NCBI RefSeq assembly: GCF_009755605.1
Contig: NZ_WPNZ01000005.1
Span: 372,001-436,000 of the forward strand
DNA from: Streptomyces typhae
Lineage (GTDB): Bacteria > Actinomycetota > Actinomycetes > Streptomycetales > Streptomycetaceae
Length of the DNA stretch: 64,000 bases
Direction: 5' to 3'
Part shown: piece by piece, positions 35,564 to 46,018 of the stretch
Numbering within the stretch: the first letter of the stretch is position 1
Layout: each line of letters begins with the position of its first letter
Made by a program: the position numbers and the translations under genes
Notes under the pieces: generated by a model
What the model was told of the DNA's origin: nothing
The model's database searches: none
What the model saw: the letters and a program-made list of their open reading frames with translations, nothing else

Positions 35564-35893
35564 CCCCCGTTTCGGCTGACGCCGCCACCTTCCTCTTGAA
35601 CAGGTGGTCTGCAAGCGGCAGTTCTGCTGGGAGGACCGCGCATGGCTCGGAGTAGTTCCTACCGGCACCCACTACACGCCAACATCACCCGTACGGGTTG
35701 AGGGCCCGAACTGGTGCTCTCCCGGTGGGATCGGCATGTGCTTGCCATCACTCATGGTGACGACGGGACGGGCGGCACGCGATTCTGTCTTGTTCACCGG
35801 GGTGATGGATGACGACCACCTGTCGAGGAGGGATTGATTCCGGGCAGAGGGGTGGGCGCGGTGTGCCGCCTGGCCGCTTCTGCCCCGTGACTC
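35564..35893. other. Divergent intergenic region, laccase/LPMO
   Basis: These 330 nt between two divergent genes contain no convincing ORF. The region is expected to hold the laccase promoter; I could not pick one with confidence. Confidence 0.4.
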
Positions 35894-35921
35894 TTGACCG
35901 CGCACCGCCGCCCGCTATGGT
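35894..35921 (+). promoter_or_regulatory. LPMO promoter with DasR-like half sites
   Basis: TTGACC (35894-35899), a 16-nt spacer and TATGGT (35916-35921) form a plausible promoter about 27 nt before the LPMO start. The -10 overlaps TGGTCCGGTCCA, which matches 9 of 12 positions of the DasR consensus TGGTCTAGACCA, as expected for chitin-use genes. The match is imperfect. Confidence 0.4.
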
Positions 35922-35947
35922 CCGGTCCAATAAGGGAAGGGGTTGTC

Positions 35948-36487
35948 ATGCCCGCGAAAAAACCTACGAAGAAGGCCGCCAGAAGGGCGGTGGCCACCGC
36001 CTTGGTCCTGGGCCTCGCGCCACTCATTGTCATGAGCCTCCCTGCCACCCCCGCGCAGGCACACGGCTGGGTCACCTCGCCCGCAAGCCGCCAGGACCAG
36101 TGCTTCAACGGAAGTGTGGAGTGCGGCCCCATCAAGTGGGAGCCCGATGCCGTGGAAGGCCCCAAGGGCCTGAGGAGTTGCAGTGGCGGCAACGCCCAGT
36201 TCGCGGATCTGGACGACGACGGCAAGGGCTGGGCCGTCCACGACGTCGCCAGTTCGACCACGTTCACGTGGCGGTTGACCGCCCAGCACAGCACGAGCAC
36301 CTGGCAGTACTTCGTCGGTTCCCGGAAGGTCGCGGAGTTCGACCAGGGCGGGGGACAACCACCTCAGTTCGTCCGCCACAAGGTCGACTTCGGGAACATC
36401 AGTGGCGGGCAGAAGGTTCTGGCGGTGTGGAACATCGCAGACACGGCGAATGCGTTCTATGCCTGTATCGACGTGAACATCCGTTGA
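35948..36487 (+). CDS. AA10 lytic polysaccharide monooxygenase (chitin-binding)
   Basis: ATG 35948 follows AAGGGAAGGGG. The 179-residue precursor has a signal peptide (basic MPAKKPTKKAARR, hydrophobic VATALVLGLAPLIVM) cleaved after AQA, leaving His as the mature N-terminus (HGWVTSPASRQDQC), the first half of the copper histidine brace. The second His lies in WRLTAQHSTSTWQYF, and NAFYACIDVNI gives the usual C-terminal aromatic/Cys positions. It is a compact single-domain enzyme without a separate carbohydrate-binding module. It should oxidatively cleave chitin (or cellulose) outside the cell. It is unrelated to the neighbouring biosynthetic genes. Confidence 0.95.
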   Translation: MPAKKPTKKAARRAVATALVLGLAPLIVMSLPATPAQAHGWVTSPASRQDQCFNGSVECGPIKWEPDAVEGPKGLRSCSGGNAQFADLDDDGKGWAVHDVASSTTFTWRLTAQHSTSTWQYFVGSRKVAEFDQGGGQPPQFVRHKVDFGNISGGQKVLAVWNIADTANAFYACIDVNIR

Positions 36488-36525
36488 GTGTTCCCGGTAC
36501 CCGATCGGCAAGCCTCAAGGGGGCA

Positions 36526-37518
36526 GTGGCCGAGCCGGACTCCGCTCCGCCGTCGGGGACGCGCCGGGGAAGCGGCTGGTACCGGGGAGACTGCCATGTG
36601 CACTCCACGGTGTCGAGCGGCGGGGAGCTGACGCCGGGACAACTGGTGGCCGACGGCCGCGCGGCAGGGCTCGACTTCCTCGCGGCCACCGAGCACAACA
36701 CGTCCGGGACACATGACGTATGGAGCCGACAGGCCGACGACGACCTGCTGGTGATCCTCGGCCAGGAGGTGGTCACCCGGACAGGGCACTGGCTCGCGGT
36801 GGGACTGCCTCCCGGGCACGTCGTCGACTGGCGCTACGGAGTGGGCGACGAAGCCATCGACCGGCGTCTGGACGAGGTGCACCGGGCCGGGGGGCTCTGC
36901 GTCGCGGCTCACCCGCACGCGCCGTACCCCTCCGGCACGTTCATGTACCCGTACCAGGGATTCGATGTGGTCGAGGTGTGGAACGGGCCGTGGAGTTCGC
37001 ATGTGCCGTGGCAGGCGGACAACGAGGCGGCGCTGGCCGAGTGGGGGCGGAGCCTGGCTGCGGGCATCGGCCACGGAGGGTGGCGGCCGGCCATGGGCAA
37101 CAGTGACACCCACCTCAAGGGGCAGATCGGTGTCCCGCACACCGTCGTGGCGGCCGAGGGCCTGAGTGCCGAACACATCCTCGCCGGGGTCCGCGCGGGC
37201 CGGACCTGGATCGCGGGATCAGCGGCTGTCGAGCTGGAGTTCACGGTCTCCGCCGGTGGTCGGAGCGCCGGGATCGGCGACCGTTTGGAGGCCGGTGCCG
37301 CGCCGGTCGTAGCGCGCGTGCACATACGCGGGGTGCCGTCGGGAACAGCCAGCTTCCACACCGAACGAGGCAAGGTGCACCAGGAGTCGTTGACGCGCAC
37401 GGGAGCGGATGTCCTGGAGTGGCGCACCAGCGCGGCGGACGCGTCGTTCGTCCGGATCGAAGTACGCCGTCCCGACGGGCACATGGCCGTGCTCAGCAAT
37501 CCGATCATTCTGATGTGA
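36526..37518 (+). CDS. CehA/McbA-like PHP-domain metallohydrolase
   Basis: The frame is clear; the start is less so. GTG 36526 follows AAGGGGG closely, and TTG 36484 overlapping the LPMO stop is an alternative. The protein (about 330 residues) has RGDCHVHSTVSSGG (PHP motif I), FLAATEHNT (II), CVAAHPHAPYPSG (III) and MGNSDTH (IV), the metal-binding set of PHP phosphoesterases. A beta-sandwich-like C-terminal region follows. CehA-like proteins hydrolyse phosphate or carbamate esters; the substrate is unknown here. It may be co-transcribed with the LPMO. Confidence 0.82.
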   Translation: MAEPDSAPPSGTRRGSGWYRGDCHVHSTVSSGGELTPGQLVADGRAAGLDFLAATEHNTSGTHDVWSRQADDDLLVILGQEVVTRTGHWLAVGLPPGHVVDWRYGVGDEAIDRRLDEVHRAGGLCVAAHPHAPYPSGTFMYPYQGFDVVEVWNGPWSSHVPWQADNEAALAEWGRSLAAGIGHGGWRPAMGNSDTHLKGQIGVPHTVVAAEGLSAEHILAGVRAGRTWIAGSAAVELEFTVSAGGRSAGIGDRLEAGAAPVVARVHIRGVPSGTASFHTERGKVHQESLTRTGADVLEWRTSAADASFVRIEVRRPDGHMAVLSNPIILM

Positions 37519-37533
37519 GCGGAACGGAAAGGA

Positions 37534-37586
37534 GCGACGAGGGCGGGCCGCACGTACCGGGCGACGAGGGCGGGCCGCACGTACGG
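37534..37586 (+). repeat. 27-bp direct repeat, 2 copies
   Basis: gcgacgagggcgggccgcac followed by gtac-g occurs at 37534 and 37561 in the gap before the winged-helix gene, with a degraded third copy (gccgaacgtacgg) after it. Confidence 0.7.
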
Positions 37587-38768
37587 AGCGGAGGGAGGAG
37601 GCCGAACGTACGGAGCAGTAAGAATGGCATGATCCGGCCATGAGCCTCACGACGCGACAGCTCACCCTGGCCACCTTGGACCGTCAGCTCCTGCTGGAAC
37701 GCCGACGCCTCGAAGTGGCGGAGGCGGTCCGTCAGGTGTGCGCTCTGCAGGCGCAGACCCCGGCGTCACCGTACGTGGCCCTGTGGAACCGCGTACGGGA
37801 CTTCGTGCCCGCGGACCTCGACGCGGCGTTCGCCGACGGCCGGATCGTGAAGGCGACCCTGATGCGGATCACGCTGCACGCCGTTCATGCCGACGACTAC
37901 GGTCCCTACCGTGCCGCCCTGCTGACCGCTCTGCGGACGTCGCGGCTTGCCGACCGCCGTTTCCTCGCGACAGGACTGACTCCCGCGGACGCCGACGGGC
38001 TGCTCCCGGAGCTCGCCGGATTCCTGGCGCGGCCCCGCACGGGCGCGGAGGTGGAGAGCGAGGTCACGGGACGGTTCGGGGAACACGCGCACCGGCTGTG
38101 GTGGGCGCTGCGCGCGTACGCGCCCGTGCGGCACGCGCCGGTCGGCGGCCCGTGGTCGTTCACCCTGCCGAACTCCTACGTCGGCTCGTCGGCGGCCCCC
38201 GTGCCCCTGCCGGAGGAAGCGGACACCGGTGTCCAGTGGCTGCTGCGCTCCTATCTGCGGGCGTTCGGTCCCGCGACCGCCCAGGACTTCGCCCGCTTCA
38301 CCCGGCTGGGGCGTCCTGCCGCGACCCGGGCGCTACAGGAACTCGGCGACCAGGTGGTACGCGTGACCGGCCCGGACGACACCACGCTGTTCGACCTGGC
38401 GGACGCCACCGTGCCCGCCGAGGACACCCCGGTGCCGCCGAGGCTGCTGCCCATGTGGGACAGCTCCCTCCTGGCCCACACCGTCCCCGGCCGGTTCATG
38501 CCCCAGGAGTACCGGCCGCTGGTCGTCCGGCGCAACGGCGACGTGCTGCCCTGTCTCCTCGTCGACGGGCGGGTCGCGGGGGTCTGGCGCACCACTGACG
38601 ACGGCCTTGAACTGACCGCCTTCCGCAAGCTCGCCAAGGCCGAGTGGCAAGGCCTGACGGAGGAAGCGGAGAAACTGTCGGTGCTGCTCGCCGACCGGGA
38701 GCCGACTGTCTACCGGCGCTACCGGCACTGGTGGGAGAAGGGGTTCCCCCATGCCGAGAGAGTGACCG

Positions 38769-40740
<1,972 letters not shown>

Positions 40741-40871
40741 ACAGCAGCGGGCAGCAGCGGGCAGCAGCGTGCAGCAGGGCGCGGCAGTGGGCAGCGGCGG
40801 GAAGTGCCACCGGGCATCGACGTCAGGGTTTGACGAGCGGCGTTGTCAGTGGCAGCTGGAAAGCTGAAGGT

Positions 40872-41162
40872 ATGAACGGCGATGAGCAACTGCTGCGCGG
40901 CCGGGTGTACGGCCGTGACCACGACGACCCCGGCCCGCTGGCGGACCGGACGTATGCCGCGCTGACGGGCGGCCCGCTGGACGGACTGCTGCTGCACATC
41001 ACGGGCTGGCTGCCGGAGGACATCGACGAGGGCGTCGCCCTCCCGACCGAGCTGGGCCGGTTCCCCGGCGGCCGGTCGCTGTACGGGCCGCGGCCCGACG
41101 AACCCCGCAGACCGGGTCCGGGCGTGATCTGCCGTTTCCACTACTCCGGCGACGTGCCCTGA
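40872..41162 (+). CDS. Small conserved hypothetical protein, 96 residues
   Basis: ATG 40872 follows a purine-rich gaaaGCTGAAGG. It is acidic, Gly/Pro-rich and soluble: LLRGRVYGRDHDDPGPLADR, ALTGGPLDGLLLHITGWLPED, GVICRFHYSGDVP. The Cys/His-poor sequence has no recognised motif. It overlaps the thioesterase stop by 22 nt in convergent orientation. The preceding 130-nt gap contains gggcagcagc repeats. Confidence 0.6.
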   Translation: MNGDEQLLRGRVYGRDHDDPGPLADRTYAALTGGPLDGLLLHITGWLPEDIDEGVALPTELGRFPGGRSLYGPRPDEPRRPGPGVICRFHYSGDVP

Positions 41163-41587
41163 CCCGTGCGGGCCTGCGCCCCGCTCCCCGCACCGCGGCC
41201 ACCACCGGCCAACCCGGCACGAAGGTGGTCCGGCCACGGAGCCGGGCGCCCGGCACCGTCGATGTGCACCACCGTGTGCCTGCCGCTGACACACGTCTCG
41301 CCCTCGCTGACCACCGTCCAGACGAAGGTGACGCTGCTGGTGCCCACGCGTTCGATGCCGAGACGCAGCTCGAACCGCTGGCCGAAGCGCAACGGCCGGT
41401 GGTACGTGGCCCTGGTCGAGCGCCGGGGAAAGGAACGCGCCTCCTCGGGCTGCCAGCCGAGCGTACGGAGATAGGTGTGCTCGGCGGCTTCTGCCCAGCG
41501 GCACACCACCGACCAGTGGATACGGCCTCCGGCGTCCGTGTCCGCCCAGACGACGTGCTGATGGTCAACGTGCACCGGCTCGATCAT
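41141..41587 (-). CDS. Hotdog acyl-CoA/ACP thioesterase (4HBT type)
   Basis: ATG 41587 lies inside the end of the anthranilate synthase gene (23-nt overlap), so the two are co-translated. The 148-residue hotdog domain carries WADTDAGGRIHWSVVCRWAEAAE, where the Asp in the WADTDAGGRIH segment matches the catalytic Asp of 4-hydroxybenzoyl-CoA-type thioesterases, followed by the usual beta sheets (RFELRLGIERVGTSSVTF). The Gly/Ala/Arg-rich tail is low complexity. It is the last gene of the anthranilate/type II locus and a good candidate for product release. Confidence 0.8.
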   Translation of the reverse strand: MIEPVHVDHQHVVWADTDAGGRIHWSVVCRWAEAAEHTYLRTLGWQPEEARSFPRRSTRATYHRPLRFGQRFELRLGIERVGTSSVTFVWTVVSEGETCVSGRHTVVHIDGAGRPAPWPDHLRAGLAGGGRGAGSGAQARTGQGTSPE

Positions 41588-43859
41588 CGATCGCCGCCCA
41601 ATCCCTCTCGGAGTCGGCCGAGTTCAGCGCGGAGGCGCTGCGGGCGGCACCCTGCGCTGCGGCACGCGTCCGCTCCCGGCACAGTTCGAGCACCCTGGCG
41701 ATGATCCGGTGGCCGGTCCGGCCGGACGCGGTGAGGATCGACTCCGGATGGAACTGCAGCGCCCAGCGGCCCGCCGCCGGATCCTCGATCGCCATCGTCA
41801 CCCTGTCGGACGTCGCTGCCGTCACCGTGAATCCGCCGTGGACCTCGTCGGGCGGCGCGTACAGCGAGTGGTACCGCCCGGCGGTGAACTCCGGACCGAG
41901 CCCGTCGAGGAGGGTGCCGCCGGACACCCGGACGAGGCCCGGCTTGCCGTGCTCGGGTTCGGGCAGGATCGCCAGGCGGCCGCCCGCGTGCTCCACCATC
42001 GCCTGCAGCCCCAGGCACACCCCGAACACCGGCAGCCCCCGCCCGTACACCTCGTCGAGCAGTGCGGCGCACGCGAAGTCCGACGGCAGCCCCGGCCCCG
42101 GCGAAAGGACCACCAGATCCGGCCCGTACTCGTCGAGGAGCGCGGGCGGGAACCCGTACCGCAGCGTGATCACCTCGGCGCCCTCCTGCCGGAAGTAGTC
42201 GCCCAGCGTGTGGACGAACGAGTCCTGGTGGTCGACCAGGAGCACCCGCGGCGCGGTGGCTCCCGCGGCGTCGGACCCCTTGCCCTCCCGGAGAGCGGCG
42301 GCGCCCGTCGGGTGCGATGCGGTGGCGGCGTCCGGCTCGTGCCCGGGGGCGGGACCCTGCGGGGAGGCCGCCTCCGCGAGCGTCTCCAGCAGAGCGCGGG
42401 CCTTGATGTGGGTTTCCTGCTCCTCGGCCTCCGCCACCGAGTCGTACAGCAGCGTCGCGCCGGTCCGCACCGCGGCGATACCGCCGGTGATGTGCGCGGT
42501 CCGCAGCGTGAGGCCGGTGTTCATCGAACCGTCGAAACCGATCTTCCCGACGGCGCCGCCGTACCACTGCCGAGGCGTGTCCTCGTGGTTCTCGATGAAC
42601 TGCATCGCCCAGGCCTTGGGCGCCCCGGTCACGGTGACCGCCCACATATGGGTGAGGAACGCGTCCAGCGCGTCGAACTCCGGCCGCAACCGGCCCTCGA
42701 TGTGGTCCACGGTGTGGATGAGGCGGCTGTACATCTCGATCTGCCGCCGCCCGAGCACCCGCACCGATCCCGGCACGCACACCCGGGCCTTGTCGTTGCG
42801 GTCCACGTCGGTGCACATGGTCAGCTCGGACTCCTCCTTCGCCGACCCGAGGAGCTCGGCGATGTTCGCCGCGTCCTCCAGCGGGCCCTCGCCACGCCTG
42901 ATGGTGCCCGCGATCGGGCACGTCTCCACCCGGTCGCCCGTCACCCGCACGTACATCTCCGGTGACGCACCGACCAGGAACTCCCCGGCTCCCAGGTTGA
43001 ACAGGAACTCATAGGGGGCGGGGTTGCGGCGGCGCAGCAACCCGTAGAAGGCGGCCGGTGAGGGGCACCGGCCGTGGAACGTGTGGCTGGGCACCACCTC
43101 GAACAGCTCGCCCCGGGCGAACCGCTGCCGTGCCTGCTCGACGAGTCGCGCGTACACCCCGGGCCGAGGACCGTCCAGCTCGGGACGGAGCTCGTCACTC
43201 CCGGGCCGAGTGCCGTCGTGCAGGAAACACGGCGGTGCTGTGCCCGGACGCGCCGGTCCGGTACCGCGCCGCAGGCCCGCCGTGGAGACGCCGTCCACCT
43301 CGAACTCGTACGCGTACCGGCTCGACACCTCCCGCTTGCGGTCCACCACCCAGATCTCGTCCGGCAGATGGAGGACCAGGTCCCGTTGCGTCTCCGGCCG
43401 GTGCAGGCGCCGGCGCAGCGGCTCGAACTGGAACGCCAGGTCGTACCCGAACGCGCCGTACAGGCCGAGATGCGGATCGTCGGTCCGGAACGCCGCCACG
43501 ATCTCGCGCAGCGCGCTGAACACGGTCGGCCGCCGTGTCCGTTCTTCCTCGGGGACCATACGGTCCGGTTCCGGTACGACGACGGAGTGCTCGCCCGTCG
43601 GCCGGCCTGCCCGTCGCATGGCCGTGAGGACCACGGGCAGGATCAGGCGGCCGCGCTCGTTCAAGGCGCGTGCGGTGAGGCGCCGTCCGACGGCGACGAT
43701 CTCGACGGGCGGGTCGACATAGGCCATGGCCCAGCGGCTGTACCGTCCCGGGTACTCCATCCCGGAACTGAGCACGCCGCCGCGCCGGAAGTCGACGAGG
43801 CCGGCGATCCGCTCGAGGTCGGCGGGGTCGAACGGCGTCACCGTGCAAGTGGTGTCCAT
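41565..43859 (-). CDS. trpEG: Fused anthranilate synthase (TrpE-TrpG type)
   Basis: ATG 43859 follows CGGGAGGACGACC; 764 residues. The TrpE half has EYPGRYSRW (the TrpEG-type N-terminal motif), PAPYEFLFNLGAGEFLVGAS, ETCPIAGTIRRGEG, CTDVDRNDKARVC and MWAVTVTGAPKAWAMQFIE, the chorismate-binding signature. The C-terminal glutaminase has LLVDHQDSFVHTLGDYF, GPDLVVLSPGPGLPSD, VFGVCLGLQAM (nucleophile Cys) and LQFHPES (His-Glu). It converts chorismate and glutamine to anthranilate plus pyruvate. A fused copy inside a biosynthetic operon, with anthranilate-CoA ligase nearby, points to dedicated precursor supply rather than tryptophan synthesis. Confidence 0.93.
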   Translation of the reverse strand: MDTTCTVTPFDPADLERIAGLVDFRRGGVLSSGMEYPGRYSRWAMAYVDPPVEIVAVGRRLTARALNERGRLILPVVLTAMRRAGRPTGEHSVVVPEPDRMVPEEERTRRPTVFSALREIVAAFRTDDPHLGLYGAFGYDLAFQFEPLRRRLHRPETQRDLVLHLPDEIWVVDRKREVSSRYAYEFEVDGVSTAGLRRGTGPARPGTAPPCFLHDGTRPGSDELRPELDGPRPGVYARLVEQARQRFARGELFEVVPSHTFHGRCPSPAAFYGLLRRRNPAPYEFLFNLGAGEFLVGASPEMYVRVTGDRVETCPIAGTIRRGEGPLEDAANIAELLGSAKEESELTMCTDVDRNDKARVCVPGSVRVLGRRQIEMYSRLIHTVDHIEGRLRPEFDALDAFLTHMWAVTVTGAPKAWAMQFIENHEDTPRQWYGGAVGKIGFDGSMNTGLTLRTAHITGGIAAVRTGATLLYDSVAEAEEQETHIKARALLETLAEAASPQGPAPGHEPDAATASHPTGAAALREGKGSDAAGATAPRVLLVDHQDSFVHTLGDYFRQEGAEVITLRYGFPPALLDEYGPDLVVLSPGPGLPSDFACAALLDEVYGRGLPVFGVCLGLQAMVEHAGGRLAILPEPEHGKPGLVRVSGGTLLDGLGPEFTAGRYHSLYAPPDEVHGGFTVTAATSDRVTMAIEDPAAGRWALQFHPESILTASGRTGHRIIARVLELCRERTRAAAQGAARSASALNSADSERDWAAIDDRAGAR

Positions 43860-43893
43860 GGTCGTCCTCCCGGTTCCGAACATGGCGCTTTCA

Positions 43894-44000
43894 CGGAATC
43901 ACGGATCGCGGATCACGGATCACGGATCACGATCACGGATCACGAACGCGGATCGCGGATCGCGAACGCGGATCACGGGATCACGGGATCAGGGGGCCAG
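43894..44000. repeat. Short tandem repeats (atcacgg / aacgcgg) in operon gap
   Basis: The gap between the FabG-like gene and anthranilate synthase consists of about a dozen units of atcacgg, gatcgcgg and gaacgcgg with period 7-9 nt. They interrupt an otherwise overlapping operon and could form a long imperfect stem or affect expression of the last two genes. Confidence 0.85.
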
Positions 44001-44004
44001 GGGG

Positions 44005-44751
44005 TCAGGGCGAGAAGCCGCCGTCGATTCCGAGGACCTGGCCCGTGATGTAGGCGGCGCGCCCGGAGATCAGGAAGGACACCAGGTCGGCGACCTCGTC
44101 GGGGGTTCCGGGGCGGCGGAGCGGGATTCTTCTGACCTGTTCCTTGAGCTTATCCTCGCCGAGTCCATCGGTCATGTCCGTCGTGATCAGGCCGGGCGCG
44201 ACACAGTTGGCCCGTACGCCGAACCGGCCGAGCTCCCTCGCGATGGACTTGGTGAAGCCGATGATCCCGGCCTTCGACGCCGCGTAGTTCGACTGGCCGA
44301 CGTTGCCGTGGATGCCCGCCACGGAGGAGAGGGTCACGATGGCTCCGCTGCCGTGCCGCATCAACGACCGCGCCGCGGCACGGCAGATGTGATAGGTGCC
44401 GTCGAGATTCGTACGGAGCACCGTGTCCCACTCGTCGTCGGCCATCCCGGCGAGCGGCCGGTCCCGTACGACACCGGCGTTGGCCACCACCGCGGCCAGC
44501 GGGCCGAGTTCGGCCTCCGTCTCCGACACGAGTTCCGCGGCCCGGCCCGCGACCGAGACGTCGGTCTTGCGGGCGAGCACCCGCGCACCGGCGCGGCGCG
44601 CCTCGGCCGCCACCTCATCGGCCCGCTCCGGCCTGGAGAGACAGCAGAACGCCACGTCGAAGCCGTCGGCCGCCAGACGCAGTACGGTGGCCCGACCGAT
44701 GCCGCGCGATCCGCCCGTCACCACCGCCACGGGCCTGCCCCCGTCGGTCAT
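44005..44751 (-). CDS. 3-oxoacyl-ACP reductase (FabG-like SDR)
   Basis: ATG 44751 overlaps the ACP stop as ATGA. The 248-residue SDR has TGGSRGIGRATV (NADPH loop), VANAGVV (NAG), a catalytic Ser in VTLSSVAGIHGNVG, YAASKAGIIGFTK (Tyr-Lys) and a FabG-like end (AYITGQVLGIDGGFSP). It should reduce 3-oxoacyl groups on the ACP encoded next door. With the adjacent enoyl reductase it provides the ketoreduction step of a type II reducing chain. Confidence 0.9.
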   Translation of the reverse strand: MTDGGRPVAVVTGGSRGIGRATVLRLAADGFDVAFCCLSRPERADEVAAEARRAGARVLARKTDVSVAGRAAELVSETEAELGPLAAVVANAGVVRDRPLAGMADDEWDTVLRTNLDGTYHICRAAARSLMRHGSGAIVTLSSVAGIHGNVGQSNYAASKAGIIGFTKSIARELGRFGVRANCVAPGLITTDMTDGLGEDKLKEQVRRIPLRRPGTPDEVADLVSFLISGRAAYITGQVLGIDGGFSP

Positions 44752-45011
44752 CGCGCCGTCTCGACCTTGGCGGAGACGAGCCGGTGGATGGTCGCCAGGG
44801 TGGTCAGCGACTTGATCTCCTCCTCGTCGATCTTGATGCGGTACTTCTTCTCCAGTTGCACGGCGACTTCCATGGCGGTGAGCGAGTCCACCGCCAGGTC
44901 GGTCTTGAGGTTGGCTTCGTCGGTGACTTCCTCGGTGGGCAGTTCGAGTTCCTCGGCGATCAGTGCGCGCAGATCCTCGCGGTTGACGCCGGCTGTCGGG
45001 TTGCCTGACAC
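44748..45011 (-). CDS. Acyl carrier protein
   Basis: GTG 45011 is chosen because AAGGAG lies 9 nt upstream. It is an 87-residue acidic helical protein with LAVDSLTAMEVAVQLEKKY, whose Ser is the phosphopantetheine site. It is wedged between the two SDR reductases with 4-nt overlap to FabG, so it is very likely the carrier for reduction. A second ACP is encoded at 53360. Confidence 0.92.
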   Translation of the reverse strand: MSGNPTAGVNREDLRALIAEELELPTEEVTDEANLKTDLAVDSLTAMEVAVQLEKKYRIKIDEEEIKSLTTLATIHRLVSAKVETAR

Positions 45012-45036
45012 GATGCCGCTCTCCTTCGGTCTCGGT

Positions 45037-45858
45037 TCAGACGACGAGTGCTTCGCCGCCGTCGACTCCAATGACGTTTCCGGTGAGCCATGACGAGTCC
45101 GAGACGGACAGGGCGACGATCGCCTCGGCCACGTCCTCGGTACGTGTCAGGCGTCCGCCCGGGTTGATGTCCCGGCAGTGGTCGATCAGCTTCTGGTTGC
45201 CCGGAATCTTCTCCAGTGCCGGAGTGATGGTGGTGCCTGCGCGGATCGCGTTCACCGCCACGCCCCGAGGGGCGAGTTCCACCGCGAGGTTGCGGACGTG
45301 CGACTCCAGCGTGGCCTTCGCCGCCGCGACGGGCGCGTAACCGGAAAGGACCCGGGCTCCGCCCGCGCTGGTCATGGCGAAGACCTTCGCCCCGCGCGGC
45401 AGCAACGACGCCTGCACCAGGTCCTGGATCCAGTACACGAGGCTGTGGCCCATGACGTCCACCGTCATGGCGAGCTGCTTCGGCGTGACCTCCGGGAGCA
45501 CGGCGTCCTGGTCCTGCCCGCCGCCCGGCGCGGACGGGAGCAGGGAGGTCAGCGTGCCGTAGGCGACCGAGTGCAGGACGACCCGTGGCCCGACGCCGGA
45601 GGTGAGGTCATGGATGACGGGGACCAGCTCCGCACGTGTCTTGGGGGCCGCGACGTTGCGGTTGAAGAAGTGGGCCTCGACGCCCAGCTCGCCCACGGTC
45701 TTGGCGTACTGCTCCGCTTGCTGCTGCCCCTCGGCCAGGTCGAAGTGCACACCGATGATGTGGCAGCCCGCCTCGGCCAGCGCTCGCGCGGTCTCCTTGC
45801 CCATGCCGCTGGAGACGCCGAATATCAGGGCCCAGGAACCTTCAAGGGGAACGAACAT
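45037..45858 (-). CDS. Enoyl-ACP reductase (FabI/FabL-like SDR)
   Basis: ATG 45858 is preceded by GGGAGGAAAGCG; 273 residues. The N-terminal WALIFGVSSGMGKETARALAEA has the SSG loop seen in FabI/FabL-like enoyl reductases. MTSAGGARVLSGYAPVAAAK supplies Ser-Tyr-Lys positions with enoyl-reductase-like spacing, and ITPALEKIPGNQKLIDHCRD with TGNVIGVDGGEAL ends the fold. It should reduce a 2-enoyl chain with NAD(P)H; alternatively it acts as a specialised ketoreductase. No dehydratase gene is obvious in the locus. Confidence 0.8.
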   Translation of the reverse strand: MFVPLEGSWALIFGVSSGMGKETARALAEAGCHIIGVHFDLAEGQQQAEQYAKTVGELGVEAHFFNRNVAAPKTRAELVPVIHDLTSGVGPRVVLHSVAYGTLTSLLPSAPGGGQDQDAVLPEVTPKQLAMTVDVMGHSLVYWIQDLVQASLLPRGAKVFAMTSAGGARVLSGYAPVAAAKATLESHVRNLAVELAPRGVAVNAIRAGTTITPALEKIPGNQKLIDHCRDINPGGRLTRTEDVAEAIVALSVSDSSWLTGNVIGVDGGEALVV

Positions 45859-45879
45859 CGCTTTCCTCCCTGTTGCTCT

Positions 45880-46000
45880 TTGCCGAGCTGAGCTGAGCTG
45901 AGTATCCATGCCGAGCTGACCTGATCTGTGCCGAACTGTACTATATTGATATGTATTGATCTGTGCTGAGCTGATCTGTGACGAGCTGAGTCGATGGGTG
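45880..46000. repeat. Short repeats (gagctgag / tgatctgtg) in operon gap
   Basis: The 160-nt gap between the luciferase-like gene and the enoyl reductase gene is filled with repeats of gagctgag and tgatctgtgc, with an AT-rich core (ctatattgatatgtattgat). It could contain an internal promoter: the AT-rich core is unlike the rest of the operon. Confidence 0.75.
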
Positions 46001-46018
46001 TCTGGGTGGTCAGTCGGG

